Assembly: GCA_016719465.1 (NCBI GenBank)
Contig: JADJYY010000005.1
Coordinates: forward strand, 62,001 to 126,000
Direction of reading: 5' to 3'
DNA from: Hydrogenophilales bacterium
Lineage (GTDB): Bacteria > Pseudomonadota > Gammaproteobacteria > Burkholderiales > Thiobacillaceae
DNA: 64,000 nucleotides
The position numbers and the translations under genes are program-made. The notes beneath the pieces were generated by a model. The model saw only the letters and a list, made by a program, of their open reading frames with translations, was not told where the DNA came from and searched no databases. Below are positions 41,909 to 51,692 of the stretch, one piece after another (the stretch's first letter is position 1; each line of letters begins with the position of its first letter).

Positions 41909-42379
41909 ATGCCCCGTCGTCGTGAAGTCCCCAAACGTATCGTCCTGCCGGATCCCAAGTTCAGCAGCGTGGAAGTCGCCAAGTTCATGAACGTCATCAT
42001 GAACAGCGGCAAGAAGTCCGTTGCCGAGCGCATCGTCTATGGCGCCTTCGAGCAGATCGGCAAGAAGAGCGGCAAGGACCCGGTCGAGATCTTCGGCCAG
42101 GCCATGTCCAATGTGCGTCCCGTGGTCGAGGTCAAGTCCCGCCGCGTCGGTGGCGCCAACTACCAGGTTCCCGTGGAAGTGCGTCCCGCCCGTCGCGCCG
42201 CCCTGGCCATGCGCTGGATCAAGGAGGCCGCCCGCAAGCGCGGCGAGAAGTCCATGGGCCAGCGTCTGGCTGGTGAATTGCTGGATGCCGCCGAAGGTCG
42301 TGGCGGCGCCATGAAGAAGCGCGAGGAAGTGCACCGCATGGCCGAGGCCAACAAGGCCTTCTCGCATTTCCGCTTCTAA
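41909..42379 (+). CDS. rpsG: 30S ribosomal protein S7
   Basis: S7 nucleates assembly of the 30S head and in E. coli regulates the str operon. The 156-aa product MPRRREVPKRIVLPDPKFSS keeps the conserved MNVIMNSGKKSVAE and the RRVGGANYQVPVEVRPARR segment that touches 16S rRNA. It has the standard short form. AGGAAAA precedes the start and fusA follows after 15 nt. Confidence 0.98.
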   Translation: MPRRREVPKRIVLPDPKFSSVEVAKFMNVIMNSGKKSVAERIVYGAFEQIGKKSGKDPVEIFGQAMSNVRPVVEVKSRRVGGANYQVPVEVRPARRAALAMRWIKEAARKRGEKSMGQRLAGELLDAAEGRGGAMKKREEVHRMAEANKAFSHFRF

Positions 42380-42394
42380 CAAGGAAAAATCAAA

Positions 42395-44488
42395 GTGGCA
42401 CGCAAGACCCCCATCGAGCGCTACCGCAATATCGGTATCTCGGCCCACATCGACGCCGGCAAAACCACCACCACCGAGCGCGTCCTGTTCTACACCGGCG
42501 TCAATCACAAGATTGGCGAGGTACACGACGGCGCCGCCACCATGGACTGGATGGAGCAGGAGCAGGAACGCGGCATCACCATCACCTCCGCCGCCACCAC
42601 CTGTTTCTGGAAGGGCATGGATCTGGCCCGGCCCGAGCATCGCGTCAACATCATCGACACCCCCGGCCACGTGGACTTCACCATCGAGGTGGAGCGCTCC
42701 ATGCGCGTGCTGGACGGTGCCTGCATGGTGTATTGCGCCGTGGGTGGCGTGCAGCCCCAGTCCGAGACCGTGTGGCGTCAGGCCAACAAATACGGCGTGC
42801 CGCGCCTGGCCTTCGTCAACAAGATGGACCGCCAGGGCGCCAACTTCTTCCGCGTCTACGAGCAGATGAAGCTGCGCCTGAAGGCCAATCCCGTGCTGAT
42901 CCAGGTGCCCATCGGCGCCGAGGAGAAGTTCGAGGGCGTGGTCGATCTGGTCAAGATGAAGGCCATCATCTGGGATGAGGCCTCCCAGGGCATGAAATTC
43001 ACCTACGGCGACATTCCCGCCGATCTCGTCGACACCTGCAACGAGTGGCGCGAGAAGATGGTCGAGGCCGCCGCCGAGGCCAATGAAGAGTTGATGAACA
43101 AGTACCTGGAGGAGGGTGACCTCTCCGAGGACGAGATCAAGCAGGCCCTGCGTACCCGCACCATCGCCAGCGAGATCGTCCCCATGCTGTGCGGCTCCGC
43201 CTTCAAGAACAAGGGCGTGCAGGCCATGCTGGATGCGGTGATCGACTACATGCCCTCGCCGGTCGATATTCCCCCGGTCAAGGGCGAGAAGGAAAACGGC
43301 GATCCCGACGAGCGTCCGGCCAGCGACGAGGCTCCGTTCTCCGCCCTCGCGTTCAAGATCATGACCGACCCCTATGTCGGCCAACTCACCTTCTTCCGAG
43401 TCTATTCCGGCGTGGTGAATTCCGGCGACACCATCTACAACTCGGTCAAGGGCAAGAAGGATCGTCTCGGCCGCATCCTGCAGATGCACGCCAACAACCG
43501 GGAAGAGCTCAAGGAAGTGCGCGCCGGCGACATCGCCGCCGCCGTGGGCCTGAAGGATGCCACCACGGGCGACACCCTGAGCGCCCTGGACAAACCCATC
43601 ATCCTCGAGCGCATGGTGTTCCCCGAGCCCGTGATTCACGTGGCGGTGGAGCCCAAGACCAAGGCCGACCAGGAAAAGATGGGCCTGGCCCTGAACCGTC
43701 TGGCCCAGGAAGATCCCTCCTTCCGCGTCCGCACCGACGAGGAATCCGGCCAGACCATCATCTCCGGCATGGGCGAGTTGCACCTGGAGATCATCGTTGA
43801 CCGCATGCGTCGCGAATTCAACGTGGAAGCCAACGTGGGCGCCCCCCAGGTGGCCTATCGTGAAGCCATTCGCAAGCCGGTGGAGCAGGAAGGCAAATTC
43901 GTCAAGCAATCCGGTGGCAAGGGCCAGTACGGCCACGTCTGGCTCAAGCTGGAGCCGAACGGCGCCGGCAAGGGTTTCGAATTTGTCGACGCCATCAAGG
44001 GCGGCACGGTGCCGCGCGAATACATTCCCGCGGTCGAGAAGGGCCTGAAAGAAGCGCAGAACAGCGGCGTGATGGCTGGCTTCCCGGTGGTGGACGTGAA
44101 GGTCACCCTGTTCGACGGCTCCTACCATGAGGTGGACTCTTCCGAACAAGCCTTCAAGATGGCCGCCATCATGGGTTTCAAGGACGGCATGCGCAAAGCC
44201 AGCCCGGTTCTGCTGGAGCCGATGATGGCCGTCGAGGTCGAGACCCCGGAAGATTACATGGGCGATGTCATGGGCGACCTGAACCGTCGTCGCGGCATCA
44301 TCCAGGGCATGGACGATCTGCCCGCCGGCAAGGCCATCAAGGCCGAGGTGCCGCTGGCCGAAATGTTCGGCTATTCCACCGATCTTCGTTCCATGTCTCA
44401 AGGCCGCGCCACCTACTCCATGGAGTTCAAGCACTACTCCGAGGCGCCCAAGAACGTGGCGGAAACCGTCATCAACAGCAAGAAGTGA
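42395..44488 (+). CDS. fusA: elongation factor G
   Basis: EF-G drives translocation and, with RRF, ribosome recycling. The start is GTG 42395 with AAGGAAAA upstream, giving 697 aa. The G domain has SAHIDAGKTTTTERV, the switch II region DTPGHVDFTIEVER and NKMDR. Domains II-V follow, with IV-V ending in MSQGRATYSMEFKHYSEAP. Length and motifs match the main housekeeping EF-G. Confidence 0.98.
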   Translation: MARKTPIERYRNIGISAHIDAGKTTTTERVLFYTGVNHKIGEVHDGAATMDWMEQEQERGITITSAATTCFWKGMDLARPEHRVNIIDTPGHVDFTIEVERSMRVLDGACMVYCAVGGVQPQSETVWRQANKYGVPRLAFVNKMDRQGANFFRVYEQMKLRLKANPVLIQVPIGAEEKFEGVVDLVKMKAIIWDEASQGMKFTYGDIPADLVDTCNEWREKMVEAAAEANEELMNKYLEEGDLSEDEIKQALRTRTIASEIVPMLCGSAFKNKGVQAMLDAVIDYMPSPVDIPPVKGEKENGDPDERPASDEAPFSALAFKIMTDPYVGQLTFFRVYSGVVNSGDTIYNSVKGKKDRLGRILQMHANNREELKEVRAGDIAAAVGLKDATTGDTLSALDKPIILERMVFPEPVIHVAVEPKTKADQEKMGLALNRLAQEDPSFRVRTDEESGQTIISGMGELHLEIIVDRMRREFNVEANVGAPQVAYREAIRKPVEQEGKFVKQSGGKGQYGHVWLKLEPNGAGKGFEFVDAIKGGTVPREYIPAVEKGLKEAQNSGVMAGFPVVDVKVTLFDGSYHEVDSSEQAFKMAAIMGFKDGMRKASPVLLEPMMAVEVETPEDYMGDVMGDLNRRRGIIQGMDDLPAGKAIKAEVPLAEMFGYSTDLRSMSQGRATYSMEFKHYSEAPKNVAETVINSKK

Positions 44489-44504
44489 TTTGAGGTAAAG
44501 CGAA

Positions 44505-45694
<1,190 letters not shown>

Positions 45695-45698
45695 GTTG

Positions 45699-45728
45699 TT
45701 GATTATTTATCGAAAAGGCGGGTAGAAT
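45699..45728 (+). promoter_or_regulatory. sigma-70 promoter of the S10 operon, embedded in a terminator
   Basis: TTGATT (45699-45704) and TAGAAT (45723-45728) lie 18 nt apart. The -10 is exactly the loop of the hairpin at 45713-45738. The predicted leader is only about 22 nt, too short for an E. coli-like L4-binding leader. Confidence 0.65.
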
Positions 45729-45738
45729 CCCGCCTTTT
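45713..45738 (+). terminator. intrinsic terminator of the str operon (after tuf copy 2)
   Basis: AAAAGGCGGG (45713-45722) pairs perfectly with CCCGCCTTTT (45729-45738) over the 6-nt loop TAGAAT. It is 19 nt past the tuf stop and 19 nt before rpsJ. Confidence 0.85.
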
Positions 45739-45756
45739 CCTGTTTCGGGAATCGCA

Positions 45757-46068
45757 ATGCAAAGCCAGAAAATCCGCATCCGTCTCAAGGCCTACGATTA
45801 CAAGCTGATCGACCAGTCGGCCATGGAGATCGTGGATACCGCCAAGCGCACCGGCGCCGTCGTGAAGGGCCCCGTGCCACTGCCCACCGCCATCGAGCGC
45901 TTTGACATCCTGCGTTCGCCCCACGTGAACAAGACCTCCCGCGATCAGCTGGAGATTCGTACTCACAAGCGGCTGATGGACATCATCGACCCCACCGACA
46001 AGACCGTGGACGCGCTGATGAAGCTGGATCTGCCCGCCGGTGTCGACGTCGAGATCAAGTTGCAGTAA
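45757..46068 (+). CDS. rpsJ: 30S ribosomal protein S10
   Basis: S10 is part of the 30S head and, as NusE, of antitermination complexes with NusB and NusG. The 103-aa product MQSQKIRIRLKAYDYKLIDQ contains KGPVPLPTAIERF, SPHVNKTSRDQLEIRTHKRL and a complete C-terminus. First gene of the S10 operon. A 95-nt GC-rich gap separates it from rplC. Confidence 0.98.
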   Translation: MQSQKIRIRLKAYDYKLIDQSAMEIVDTAKRTGAVVKGPVPLPTAIERFDILRSPHVNKTSRDQLEIRTHKRLMDIIDPTDKTVDALMKLDLPAGVDVEIKLQ

Positions 46069-46163
46069 GCCTTAGCAAACCAGGCCCCGGGGCGGCCCAA
46101 GTCCCCAAGTTACGAACCTGCCGGCCAATTGAAGTCGGCGCCTTGAGTGAAGGAAACTAGAAA

Positions 46164-46808
46164 ATGAGTCTAGGCCTTGTCGGTCGGAAGGTCGGCATGA
46201 CCCGCATTTTTGCCGAGGATGGCGCATCCATCCCGGTGACCGTGCTGGACGTGTCGAACAACCGCGTCAGTCAAGTCAAGACGACCGCCACGGATGGCTA
46301 TGCCGCCCTCCAGGTCGCCTATGGCAAGCGCAAACCCAGTCGCATCACCAAGCCGGTCGCCGGTCATCTTGCCAAGGCGGGCGTCGATGCCGCCATCGGC
46401 ATGACCGAGTTCCGCGTCGGTGAGGATGTGCTGGGCCAATATCAGCCCGGAACCCCCGTCAGCGCGGAAATCTTCCAGGCCGGGCAAATGGTGGATGTAT
46501 CGGGTGTGACCCAGGGCAAGGGTTTCGCCGGTACCATCAAGCGTCACCACTTCGGCTCCCAGCGCGCCACCCACGGCAACTCCCGCTCCCATAATGTGCC
46601 CGGCTCCATCGGCCAGGCTCAGGATCCGGGTCGGATTTTCCCGGGCAAGCGCATGTCTGGCCATCTGGGCGCGGTGAATCGCACCATCCAGAACCTGGAG
46701 GTCGTGCGTGTCGATGCCGAGCGCCAGTTGCTTCTGATCAAGGGCGCCGTGCCCGGCGCCAAGGGCGGCGACGTGGTGGTGCTGCCCGCCGTGAAAGGAG
46801 CCGACTGA
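46164..46808 (+). CDS. rplC: 50S ribosomal protein L3
   Basis: L3 is an early 23S assembly protein near the peptidyl-transferase centre. The 214-aa product MSLGLVGRKVGMTRIFAEDG carries the signature FAGTIKRHHFGSQRATHGNS and the RIFPGKRMSGHLGAVNRTIQ region. AAGGAAA precedes ATG 46164. It overlaps rplD by one base (TGATG), so the two are coupled. Confidence 0.97.
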   Translation: MSLGLVGRKVGMTRIFAEDGASIPVTVLDVSNNRVSQVKTTATDGYAALQVAYGKRKPSRITKPVAGHLAKAGVDAAIGMTEFRVGEDVLGQYQPGTPVSAEIFQAGQMVDVSGVTQGKGFAGTIKRHHFGSQRATHGNSRSHNVPGSIGQAQDPGRIFPGKRMSGHLGAVNRTIQNLEVVRVDAERQLLLIKGAVPGAKGGDVVVLPAVKGAD

Positions 46809-47431
46809 TGGATCTCAAGCTCATCAATGCGCAGGGCCAGGAAGCGGGCGCCGTGAGCGGCGCCGATAGCCTGTTCGCCCGCGAATACAACGAAGCCCTG
46901 GTGCATCAGCTGGTGACCGCCTACATGGCCAACGCCCGTACCGGCGACCGCGCCCAGCTGACCCGGGCCGAGGTGCGCCACAGCACCAAGAAGCCCTTCA
47001 AGCAGAAGGGCACCGGCCGCGCTCGCGCCGGCATGACCTCCTCTCCCATCTGGCGTGGTGGTGGCCGCACCTTCCCGAACAAGCCGGACGAGAACTTCTC
47101 CCAGAAGGTCAACCGCAAGATGTTCCGCGCCGGCATTGCCACCATCCTGTCCCGCCTGGTTCAGGATGGTCGTCTGACCGTGGTGGAAGATCTGGGCGTG
47201 GATTCTCCCAAGACCAGGCTGCTGGCCGGCAAGCTCAAGGGCATGGGCATGACCGACCGGGTGCTGATCATTTCCCCCGTGGTCGATGACAACCTCTGGC
47301 TGTCCGCCCGCAACATGCACAACGTGCTGGTGCTCGAGCCCCAGCAGGCCGACCCCGTCAGTCTGATCCGCTTCGACCGGGTGCTGATGACGCGCGAAGC
47401 CGTCAAGTCCTTCGAGGAGATGTACGCATGA
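46808..47431 (+). CDS. rplD: 50S ribosomal protein L4
   Basis: L4 has a globular domain and a long loop lining the exit tunnel. The 207-aa product shows the tunnel-loop sequence KKPFKQKGTGRARAGMTSSP and IWRGGGRTFPNKP. In E. coli L4 represses the S10 operon through its leader, but the leader here seems too short for that. It overlaps rplW by 4 nt. Confidence 0.97.
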   Translation: MDLKLINAQGQEAGAVSGADSLFAREYNEALVHQLVTAYMANARTGDRAQLTRAEVRHSTKKPFKQKGTGRARAGMTSSPIWRGGGRTFPNKPDENFSQKVNRKMFRAGIATILSRLVQDGRLTVVEDLGVDSPKTRLLAGKLKGMGMTDRVLIISPVVDDNLWLSARNMHNVLVLEPQQADPVSLIRFDRVLMTREAVKSFEEMYA

Positions 47432-47739
47432 ACGCCGTGCAGATGAAAGAGGAGCGGCTGCTCCAGGTCATCCTGGCGCCGGTGATCTCCGAAAAGGCTA
47501 CCATGCTGGCCGACAAGCGGGAGCAGGTGATCTTCCGTGTCGCCACGACCGCCACCAAGCCCGAAATCAAGGCCGCCGTCGAGTTGCTCTTCAAGGTCCA
47601 GGTCAAGGATGTGAAAGTGGCCAACGTGAAGGGCAAGAACAAGCGTTTCGGCCGCTTCAACGGCCGCCGTTCCGACTGGAAGAAGGCCTATGTGTGCCTG
47701 AAGCCCGGTCAGGAACTCAATTTCGCGGCAGGAGAATAA
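47428..47739 (+). CDS. rplW: 50S ribosomal protein L23
   Basis: L23 sits at the exit-tunnel mouth and docks trigger factor and SRP. The 103-aa product includes VISEKATMLADKREQVIFRV, the trigger-factor contact region near FKVQVKDVKV and the basic GKNKRFGRFNGRRSDWKKAY. It is coupled to rplD by ATGA and followed 3 nt later by rplB. Confidence 0.97.
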   Translation: MNAVQMKEERLLQVILAPVISEKATMLADKREQVIFRVATTATKPEIKAAVELLFKVQVKDVKVANVKGKNKRFGRFNGRRSDWKKAYVCLKPGQELNFAAGE

Positions 47740-47742
47740 GTC

Positions 47743-48567
47743 ATGCTGGTCAAAGTCAAACCGACCTCCGCCGGCCGTCGCTCCCTGGTCAAGGTGGTTA
47801 CGCCCGGCTTGCACAAGGGCAAGCCCGAAGCTTCCCTGGTCGAGAAGCAGAATCGCAAGTCCGGCCGCAACAACAACGGTCATATCACCACCCGTCACAA
47901 GGGTGGCGGTCACAAGCAGCATTACCGGATCGTCGACTTCAAGCGCAACAAGGACGGCATCGCCGCCAAGGTCGAGCGCATCGAGTACGACCCGAACCGC
48001 AGCGCCCATATCGCCCTGCTGTGCTACGCCGACGGCGAGCGCCGCTACATCATCGCCCCCAGGGGCATCGAGGTAGGCGCCACCCTGATGAACGGTTCCG
48101 AGGCGCCCATCAAGCCCGGCAACTGCCTTCCCCTGCGCAACATCCCGGTGGGTTCCACGATCCACTGCATCGAGATGATGCCCAGCAAGGGTGCCCAGAT
48201 CGCCCGTTCCGCCGGTGCCAGCGTCCAGCTGCTGGCCCGGGAGGGAAGCTACGTCCAGTTGCGCTTGCGTTCCGGCGAAATCCGCAAGGTCCACGTCGAT
48301 TGCCGCGCCACCCTGGGTGAAGTGGGCAACGAGGAGCACAGCCTGCGTTCCATCGGCAAGGCCGGCGCCAACCGCTGGCGTGGCATTCGCCCCACGGTTC
48401 GCGGCACGGCGATGAACCCGGTCGATCACCCTCACGGTGGCGGCGAGGGCCGTACCGGCGAAGGCCGCGTTCCGGTCTCCCCCTGGGGTCAGCCCACCAA
48501 GGGCTATCGCACCCGCAACAACAAGCGTACCGACAGCATGATCGTGCGTCGCCGTCACAAAGCGTAA
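47743..48567 (+). CDS. rplB: 50S ribosomal protein L2
   Basis: L2 is needed for subunit association and peptidyl-transferase activity. The 274-aa product has NGHITTRHKGGGHKQHYRIV, an SH3-like barrel, and the C-terminal signature VRGTAMNPVDHPHGGGEGRT with the conserved His. The start is 3 nt after rplW, with GGAG in the rplW end (GGCAGGAGAA). Confidence 0.98.
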   Translation: MLVKVKPTSAGRRSLVKVVTPGLHKGKPEASLVEKQNRKSGRNNNGHITTRHKGGGHKQHYRIVDFKRNKDGIAAKVERIEYDPNRSAHIALLCYADGERRYIIAPRGIEVGATLMNGSEAPIKPGNCLPLRNIPVGSTIHCIEMMPSKGAQIARSAGASVQLLAREGSYVQLRLRSGEIRKVHVDCRATLGEVGNEEHSLRSIGKAGANRWRGIRPTVRGTAMNPVDHPHGGGEGRTGEGRVPVSPWGQPTKGYRTRNNKRTDSMIVRRRHKA

Positions 48568-48580
48568 GAGGTGAGTTGAT

Positions 48581-48859
48581 ATGGCTCGTTCCGTAAAAAA
48601 AGGCCCCTTCGTTGACGGGCATCTGATGAAAAAGGTCCTGGCCGCCGTCGCCGTCGGCGACAAGAAGCCGGTCAAGACCTGGTCGCGTCGTTCCACCGTC
48701 CTGCCCGATTTCATCGGCCTGACGCTGGCGGTGCACAACGGCAAGCAGCACATCCCCGTGTTCGTCACGGAAAACATGGTCGGTCACAAGCTCGGCGAAT
48801 TCTCGCTGACCCGGACGTTCAAGGGTCACGCCGCCGACAAGAAGACCAAGAAGAAGTAA
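48581..48859 (+). CDS. rpsS: 30S ribosomal protein S19
   Basis: S19 contacts S13 in the 30S head and the A-site tRNA. The 92-aa product MARSVKKGPFVDGHLMKKV includes TWSRRSTVLPDFIGLTLAVH, NGKQHIPVFVTENMVGHKLG and a Lys-rich tail. Standard length. Spacing is 13 nt from rplB and 11 nt to rplV. Confidence 0.98.
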   Translation: MARSVKKGPFVDGHLMKKVLAAVAVGDKKPVKTWSRRSTVLPDFIGLTLAVHNGKQHIPVFVTENMVGHKLGEFSLTRTFKGHAADKKTKKK

Positions 48860-48870
48860 GGAGAGCAGCG

Positions 48871-49200
48871 ATGCAAGTATCGGCAATTTTGCGCGGCACG
48901 CGGCTTTCCTCCCAGAAGGCCCGTCTTGTGGCGGATATGGTGCGGGGCAAACCCGTGGACCAGGCGCTCAACATCCTCGCCTTCTCACCCCAGAAGGCCG
49001 CCTTCACCATCAAGAAGGTGCTCGAATCGGCCATCGCCAACGCCGAGCACAACGAAGGCGCGGATATCGACGAGTTGAAGGTCAAGACCATCTACGTCGA
49101 CCAGGGCCCCACCCTCAAGCGCTTCACCGCGCGCGCCAAGGGTCGCGGCAACCGCATTAGCAAACCCACCTGTCACATCGTCGTGACGGTTGGCGACTGA
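48871..49200 (+). CDS. rplV: 50S ribosomal protein L22
   Basis: L22 lines the exit tunnel with a beta hairpin. The 109-aa product starts MQVSAILRGTRLSSQKARLV, contains ALNILAFSPQKAAFTIKKVL and the hairpin-tip region FTARAKGRGNRISKPTCHI. AAGGAGAG precedes the start. No deletion is seen in the hairpin associated with macrolide resistance. Confidence 0.97.
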   Translation: MQVSAILRGTRLSSQKARLVADMVRGKPVDQALNILAFSPQKAAFTIKKVLESAIANAEHNEGADIDELKVKTIYVDQGPTLKRFTARAKGRGNRISKPTCHIVVTVGD

Positions 49201-49210
49201 GGGAAGGCAT

Positions 49211-49918
49211 ATGGGACAGAAGATTCATCCGACGGGCTTCCGGCTTAGCGTCAACAAGGGCTGGACGTCCAAGTGGTTCGCGAACAGCAAGAACTTCGCC
49301 ACCACCCTGAACGAGGACATCAAGGTACGCGCCTTCCTTAAAAAGAAGCTTGCCCATGCCTCCATCAGCAAGATCATTATCGAGCGCCCGGCGAAGAACG
49401 CCCGCATCACCCTGTTCTCTTCCCGGCCCGGCGTGGTCATCGGCAAGAAGGGCGAGGACATCGAGTCCCTGCGCAAGCAGCTCAATGCCCTGATGTCCGT
49501 GCCCGTGACGCTGAACATCGAGGAGGTGCGCAAGCCCGAGACCGACGCCCAGTTGATCGCCGATTCCATCGCCAACCAGCTCGAGAAGCGCATCATGTTC
49601 CGCCGCGCCATGAAGCGCGCCATGCAGAACGCCATGCGCTTCGGCGCCCAGGGCATCAAGATCATGTCCGCCGGTCGCCTGAATGGCGCGGAAATCGCCC
49701 GTACCGAGTGGTACCGGGAAGGCCGCGTGCCGCTTCACACCCTGCGCGCCGACATCGATTACGGTACCTCGGAAGCCAATACCACCTATGGCGTGATCGG
49801 CATCAAGGTCTGGGTCTACAAAGGGGAAAGCCTGGGCCGCGGCGACAAGCCCGTGGCCGCGCCGGAACCCGAGCGCCGGCCCCGTCGTCCGTCCGCGCCG
49901 CGGGCAGGAAAGGAGTAA
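49211..49918 (+). CDS. rpsC: 30S ribosomal protein S3
   Basis: S3 lines the mRNA entry channel. ATG 49211 with GGGAAGG upstream gives 235 aa. MGQKIHPTGFRLSVNKGWTS is the typical start. The KH domain has PGVVIGKKGEDIESL and the C-terminal domain has GRLNGAEIARTEWYREGRVP followed by a basic tail. rplP follows after 6 nt. Confidence 0.98.
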   Translation: MGQKIHPTGFRLSVNKGWTSKWFANSKNFATTLNEDIKVRAFLKKKLAHASISKIIIERPAKNARITLFSSRPGVVIGKKGEDIESLRKQLNALMSVPVTLNIEEVRKPETDAQLIADSIANQLEKRIMFRRAMKRAMQNAMRFGAQGIKIMSAGRLNGAEIARTEWYREGRVPLHTLRADIDYGTSEANTTYGVIGIKVWVYKGESLGRGDKPVAAPEPERRPRRPSAPRAGKE

Positions 49919-49924
49919 TCAGTC

Positions 49925-50341
49925 ATGCTGCAACCCGCACGCAGAAAATACCGCAAGGAACAGAAGGGCCGGAATACCGGCCTGGCCACGCGCGGTGCCA
50001 AGGTCAGCTTTGGAGAATTCGGCCTGAAGGCCATCGCCCGGGGCCGGATCACCGCCCGCCAGATCGAGGCCGCCCGTCGCGCCATGACCCGCCACATCAA
50101 GCGGGGTGGACGCATCTGGATCCGCATTTTCCCGGACAAGCCTATCTCCCAGAAGCCCGCCGAGGTCCGCATGGGTAACGGCAAGGGCAATCCGGAATAC
50201 TGGGTCGCCGAGATCCAGCCCGGCAAGGTGTTGTACGAGATGGAAGGGGTGACCGAGGAAATCGCCCGCGAGGCGTTCCGCCTGGCCGCGGCCAAGTTGC
50301 CCATCGCCACCACGTTTGTATCCCGTCACTTTGGGGTGTGA
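49925..50341 (+). CDS. rplP: 50S ribosomal protein L16
   Basis: L16 helps position A-site tRNA. The 138-aa product MLQPARRKYRKEQKGRNTG contains ARGAKVSFGEFGLKAIARGR, the signature RRAMTRHIKRGGRIWIRIFP and GKGNPEYWVAEIQPGKVLYE. The Arg in RMGNGKG, hydroxylated by YcfD in E. coli, is present. Downstream rpmC begins 1 nt past the stop. Confidence 0.97.
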   Translation: MLQPARRKYRKEQKGRNTGLATRGAKVSFGEFGLKAIARGRITARQIEAARRAMTRHIKRGGRIWIRIFPDKPISQKPAEVRMGNGKGNPEYWVAEIQPGKVLYEMEGVTEEIAREAFRLAAAKLPIATTFVSRHFGV

Positions 50342-50342
50342 G

Positions 50343-50543
50343 ATGAAAGCCAGCGAACTTAAAACCAAGGGCGTGGACGAGCTGAGGAAGGAACTCAAGG
50401 AGCTATTGCGCGCCCAGTTCAGCCTGCGCATGCAGCTCTCCACCCAACAAACCAACAAGACCCACGAGATTCGCAAGGTCCGTCGTGACATCGCCCGCGT
50501 GCGTACCGTCATGCAGGCCACGAACCTCAAGGCCGGAAACTGA
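50343..50543 (+). CDS. rpmC: 50S ribosomal protein L29
   Basis: L29 is a small helical protein near the tunnel exit, next to L23. The 66-aa product MKASELKTKGVDELRKELKE is two long helices with RAQFSLRMQLSTQQTNKTHE and IRKVRRDIARVRTVM. It starts 1 nt after rplP and shares its last base with the rpsQ start. Confidence 0.96.
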   Translation: MKASELKTKGVDELRKELKELLRAQFSLRMQLSTQQTNKTHEIRKVRRDIARVRTVMQATNLKAGN

Positions 50544-50827
50544 TGAGCAGCGCCATGAGTGAACAGCAATCGGAAAAGAACGTCCGCGCCCTCACCGGCA
50601 CGGTGGTGAGCGACAAGATGAGCAAGACCGTGACCGTCCTGGTCGAACGCAAGGTCAAGCACCCGCTTTACGGCAAGATCATCCGCCTGTCCAAGAAATA
50701 CCATGCTCATGATGAGAACAACGAGTTCCATCCCGGCGACGTGGTGGTGATCGAGGAATGTCGTCCCCTGTCCAGGACCAAGGCCTGGAAGGTGACCCGC
50801 CTGGTGGAAAAAGCGCGTCTCGTCTAA
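50543..50827 (+). CDS. rpsQ: 30S ribosomal protein S17
   Basis: S17 is a primary 16S-binding protein. The 94-aa frame includes ALTGTVVSDKMSKTVTVLVE, KHPLYGKIIRLSKKYHAHDE and VVVIEECRPLSRTKAWKV. ATG 50543 overlaps rpmC. An in-frame ATG at 50555 (MSEQQSEKNVRA) is an equally possible start. It is the last gene of the S10 operon, and a promoter for the next block begins 7 nt later. Confidence 0.96.
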   Translation: MSSAMSEQQSEKNVRALTGTVVSDKMSKTVTVLVERKVKHPLYGKIIRLSKKYHAHDENNEFHPGDVVVIEECRPLSRTKAWKVTRLVEKARLV

Positions 50828-50834
50828 ATAGTTG

Positions 50835-50863
50835 TTGCGTTAGCGAAAAGCCCAAGGCATAAT
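50835..50863 (+). promoter_or_regulatory. sigma-70 promoter of the spc block (rplN)
   Basis: TTGCGT (50835-50840) and CATAAT (50858-50863) are 17 nt apart. The about 120-nt leader that follows carries a perfect hairpin, GCGCGCCG (50913-50920) with CGGCGCGC (50924-50931). Confidence 0.65.
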
Positions 50864-50988
50864 CGCCAGCTTTTCAGCGCTCGGGATTATTGCCTGGGCG
50901 CATTTTTGAATGGCGCGCCGAACCGGCGCGCTCAACCCGAACGGGATCCAAAACTGCCGGCCCATGGCTGGCAAGTTGGAGAGAGATC

Positions 50989-51357
50989 ATGATCCAGATG
51001 CAATCCATGTTGGACGTGGCCGACAACACCGGTGCCCGCAGTGTCATGTGCATCAAGGTGTTGGGTGGCTCCAAGCGCCGCTATGCCGGCGTCGGCGACA
51101 TCATCAAGGTGAGTATCAAGGACGCTGCCCCCCGTGGTCGCGTCAAGAAGGGCGATGTCTACAACGCCGTGGTGGTCCGTACCGCCAAGGGCGTGCGTCG
51201 TCCCGACGGCTCCCTGATCAGGTTTGACAAGAACGCGGCCGTATTGCTCAACAACAAGCTTGAGCCCATCGGTACCCGTATCTTCGGGCCTGTCACCCGC
51301 GAACTGCGCACCGAGCGATTCATGAAGATCGTCTCGCTGGCGCCTGAAGTGCTGTAA
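50989..51357 (+). CDS. rplN: 50S ribosomal protein L14
   Basis: L14 is at the subunit interface and binds the ribosome silencing factor. ATG 50989 with GGAGAGAG upstream gives 122 aa: MIQMQSMLDVADNTGARSVM, then KVLGGSKRRYAGVGDIIKVS and RRPDGSLIRFDKNAAVLLNN. A longer in-frame reading upstream is rejected because it would cover the leader hairpin. First gene of the spc block. Confidence 0.98.
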   Translation: MIQMQSMLDVADNTGARSVMCIKVLGGSKRRYAGVGDIIKVSIKDAAPRGRVKKGDVYNAVVVRTAKGVRRPDGSLIRFDKNAAVLLNNKLEPIGTRIFGPVTRELRTERFMKIVSLAPEVL

Positions 51358-51367
51358 GGAGTACACC

Positions 51368-51682
51368 ATGCGCAAGATTCGCAAGGGCGACGAGGTCATC
51401 GTTTTGACCGGCAAGGACAAGGGCAAGCGCGGCACCGTGCTGCGCGTCCAGGAAGGCAGTCTGGTGGTGGAGGGTGTCAACCGCGTGCGTAAGGCCGTCA
51501 AGCCGAACCCCATGCGCGGCACCACGGGCGGCTTCATGGACAAGGATATGCCTATCGATGTCTCCAACGTGGCGTTGTTCAACCCCGTCACGGGCAAGGG
51601 AGATCGCGTGGGCGTCAAGACGCTGGAGGACGGGCGCATGGTGCGCTTCTTCAAGTCCAACGGCGAAGTGGTGGATGCGTAA
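51368..51682 (+). CDS. rplX: 50S ribosomal protein L24
   Basis: L24 starts 50S assembly and sits at the tunnel exit. The 104-aa product has a KOW motif (MRKIRKGDEVIVLTGKDKG, KRGTVLRVQEG), then VVEGVNRVRKAVKPNPMRG and a C-terminal KTLEDGRMVRFFKSNGEVV. AAGGAG precedes it. Gaps of 10 nt on both sides. Confidence 0.97.
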   Translation: MRKIRKGDEVIVLTGKDKGKRGTVLRVQEGSLVVEGVNRVRKAVKPNPMRGTTGGFMDKDMPIDVSNVALFNPVTGKGDRVGVKTLEDGRMVRFFKSNGEVVDA

Positions 51683-51692
51683 GGGGCGGACC

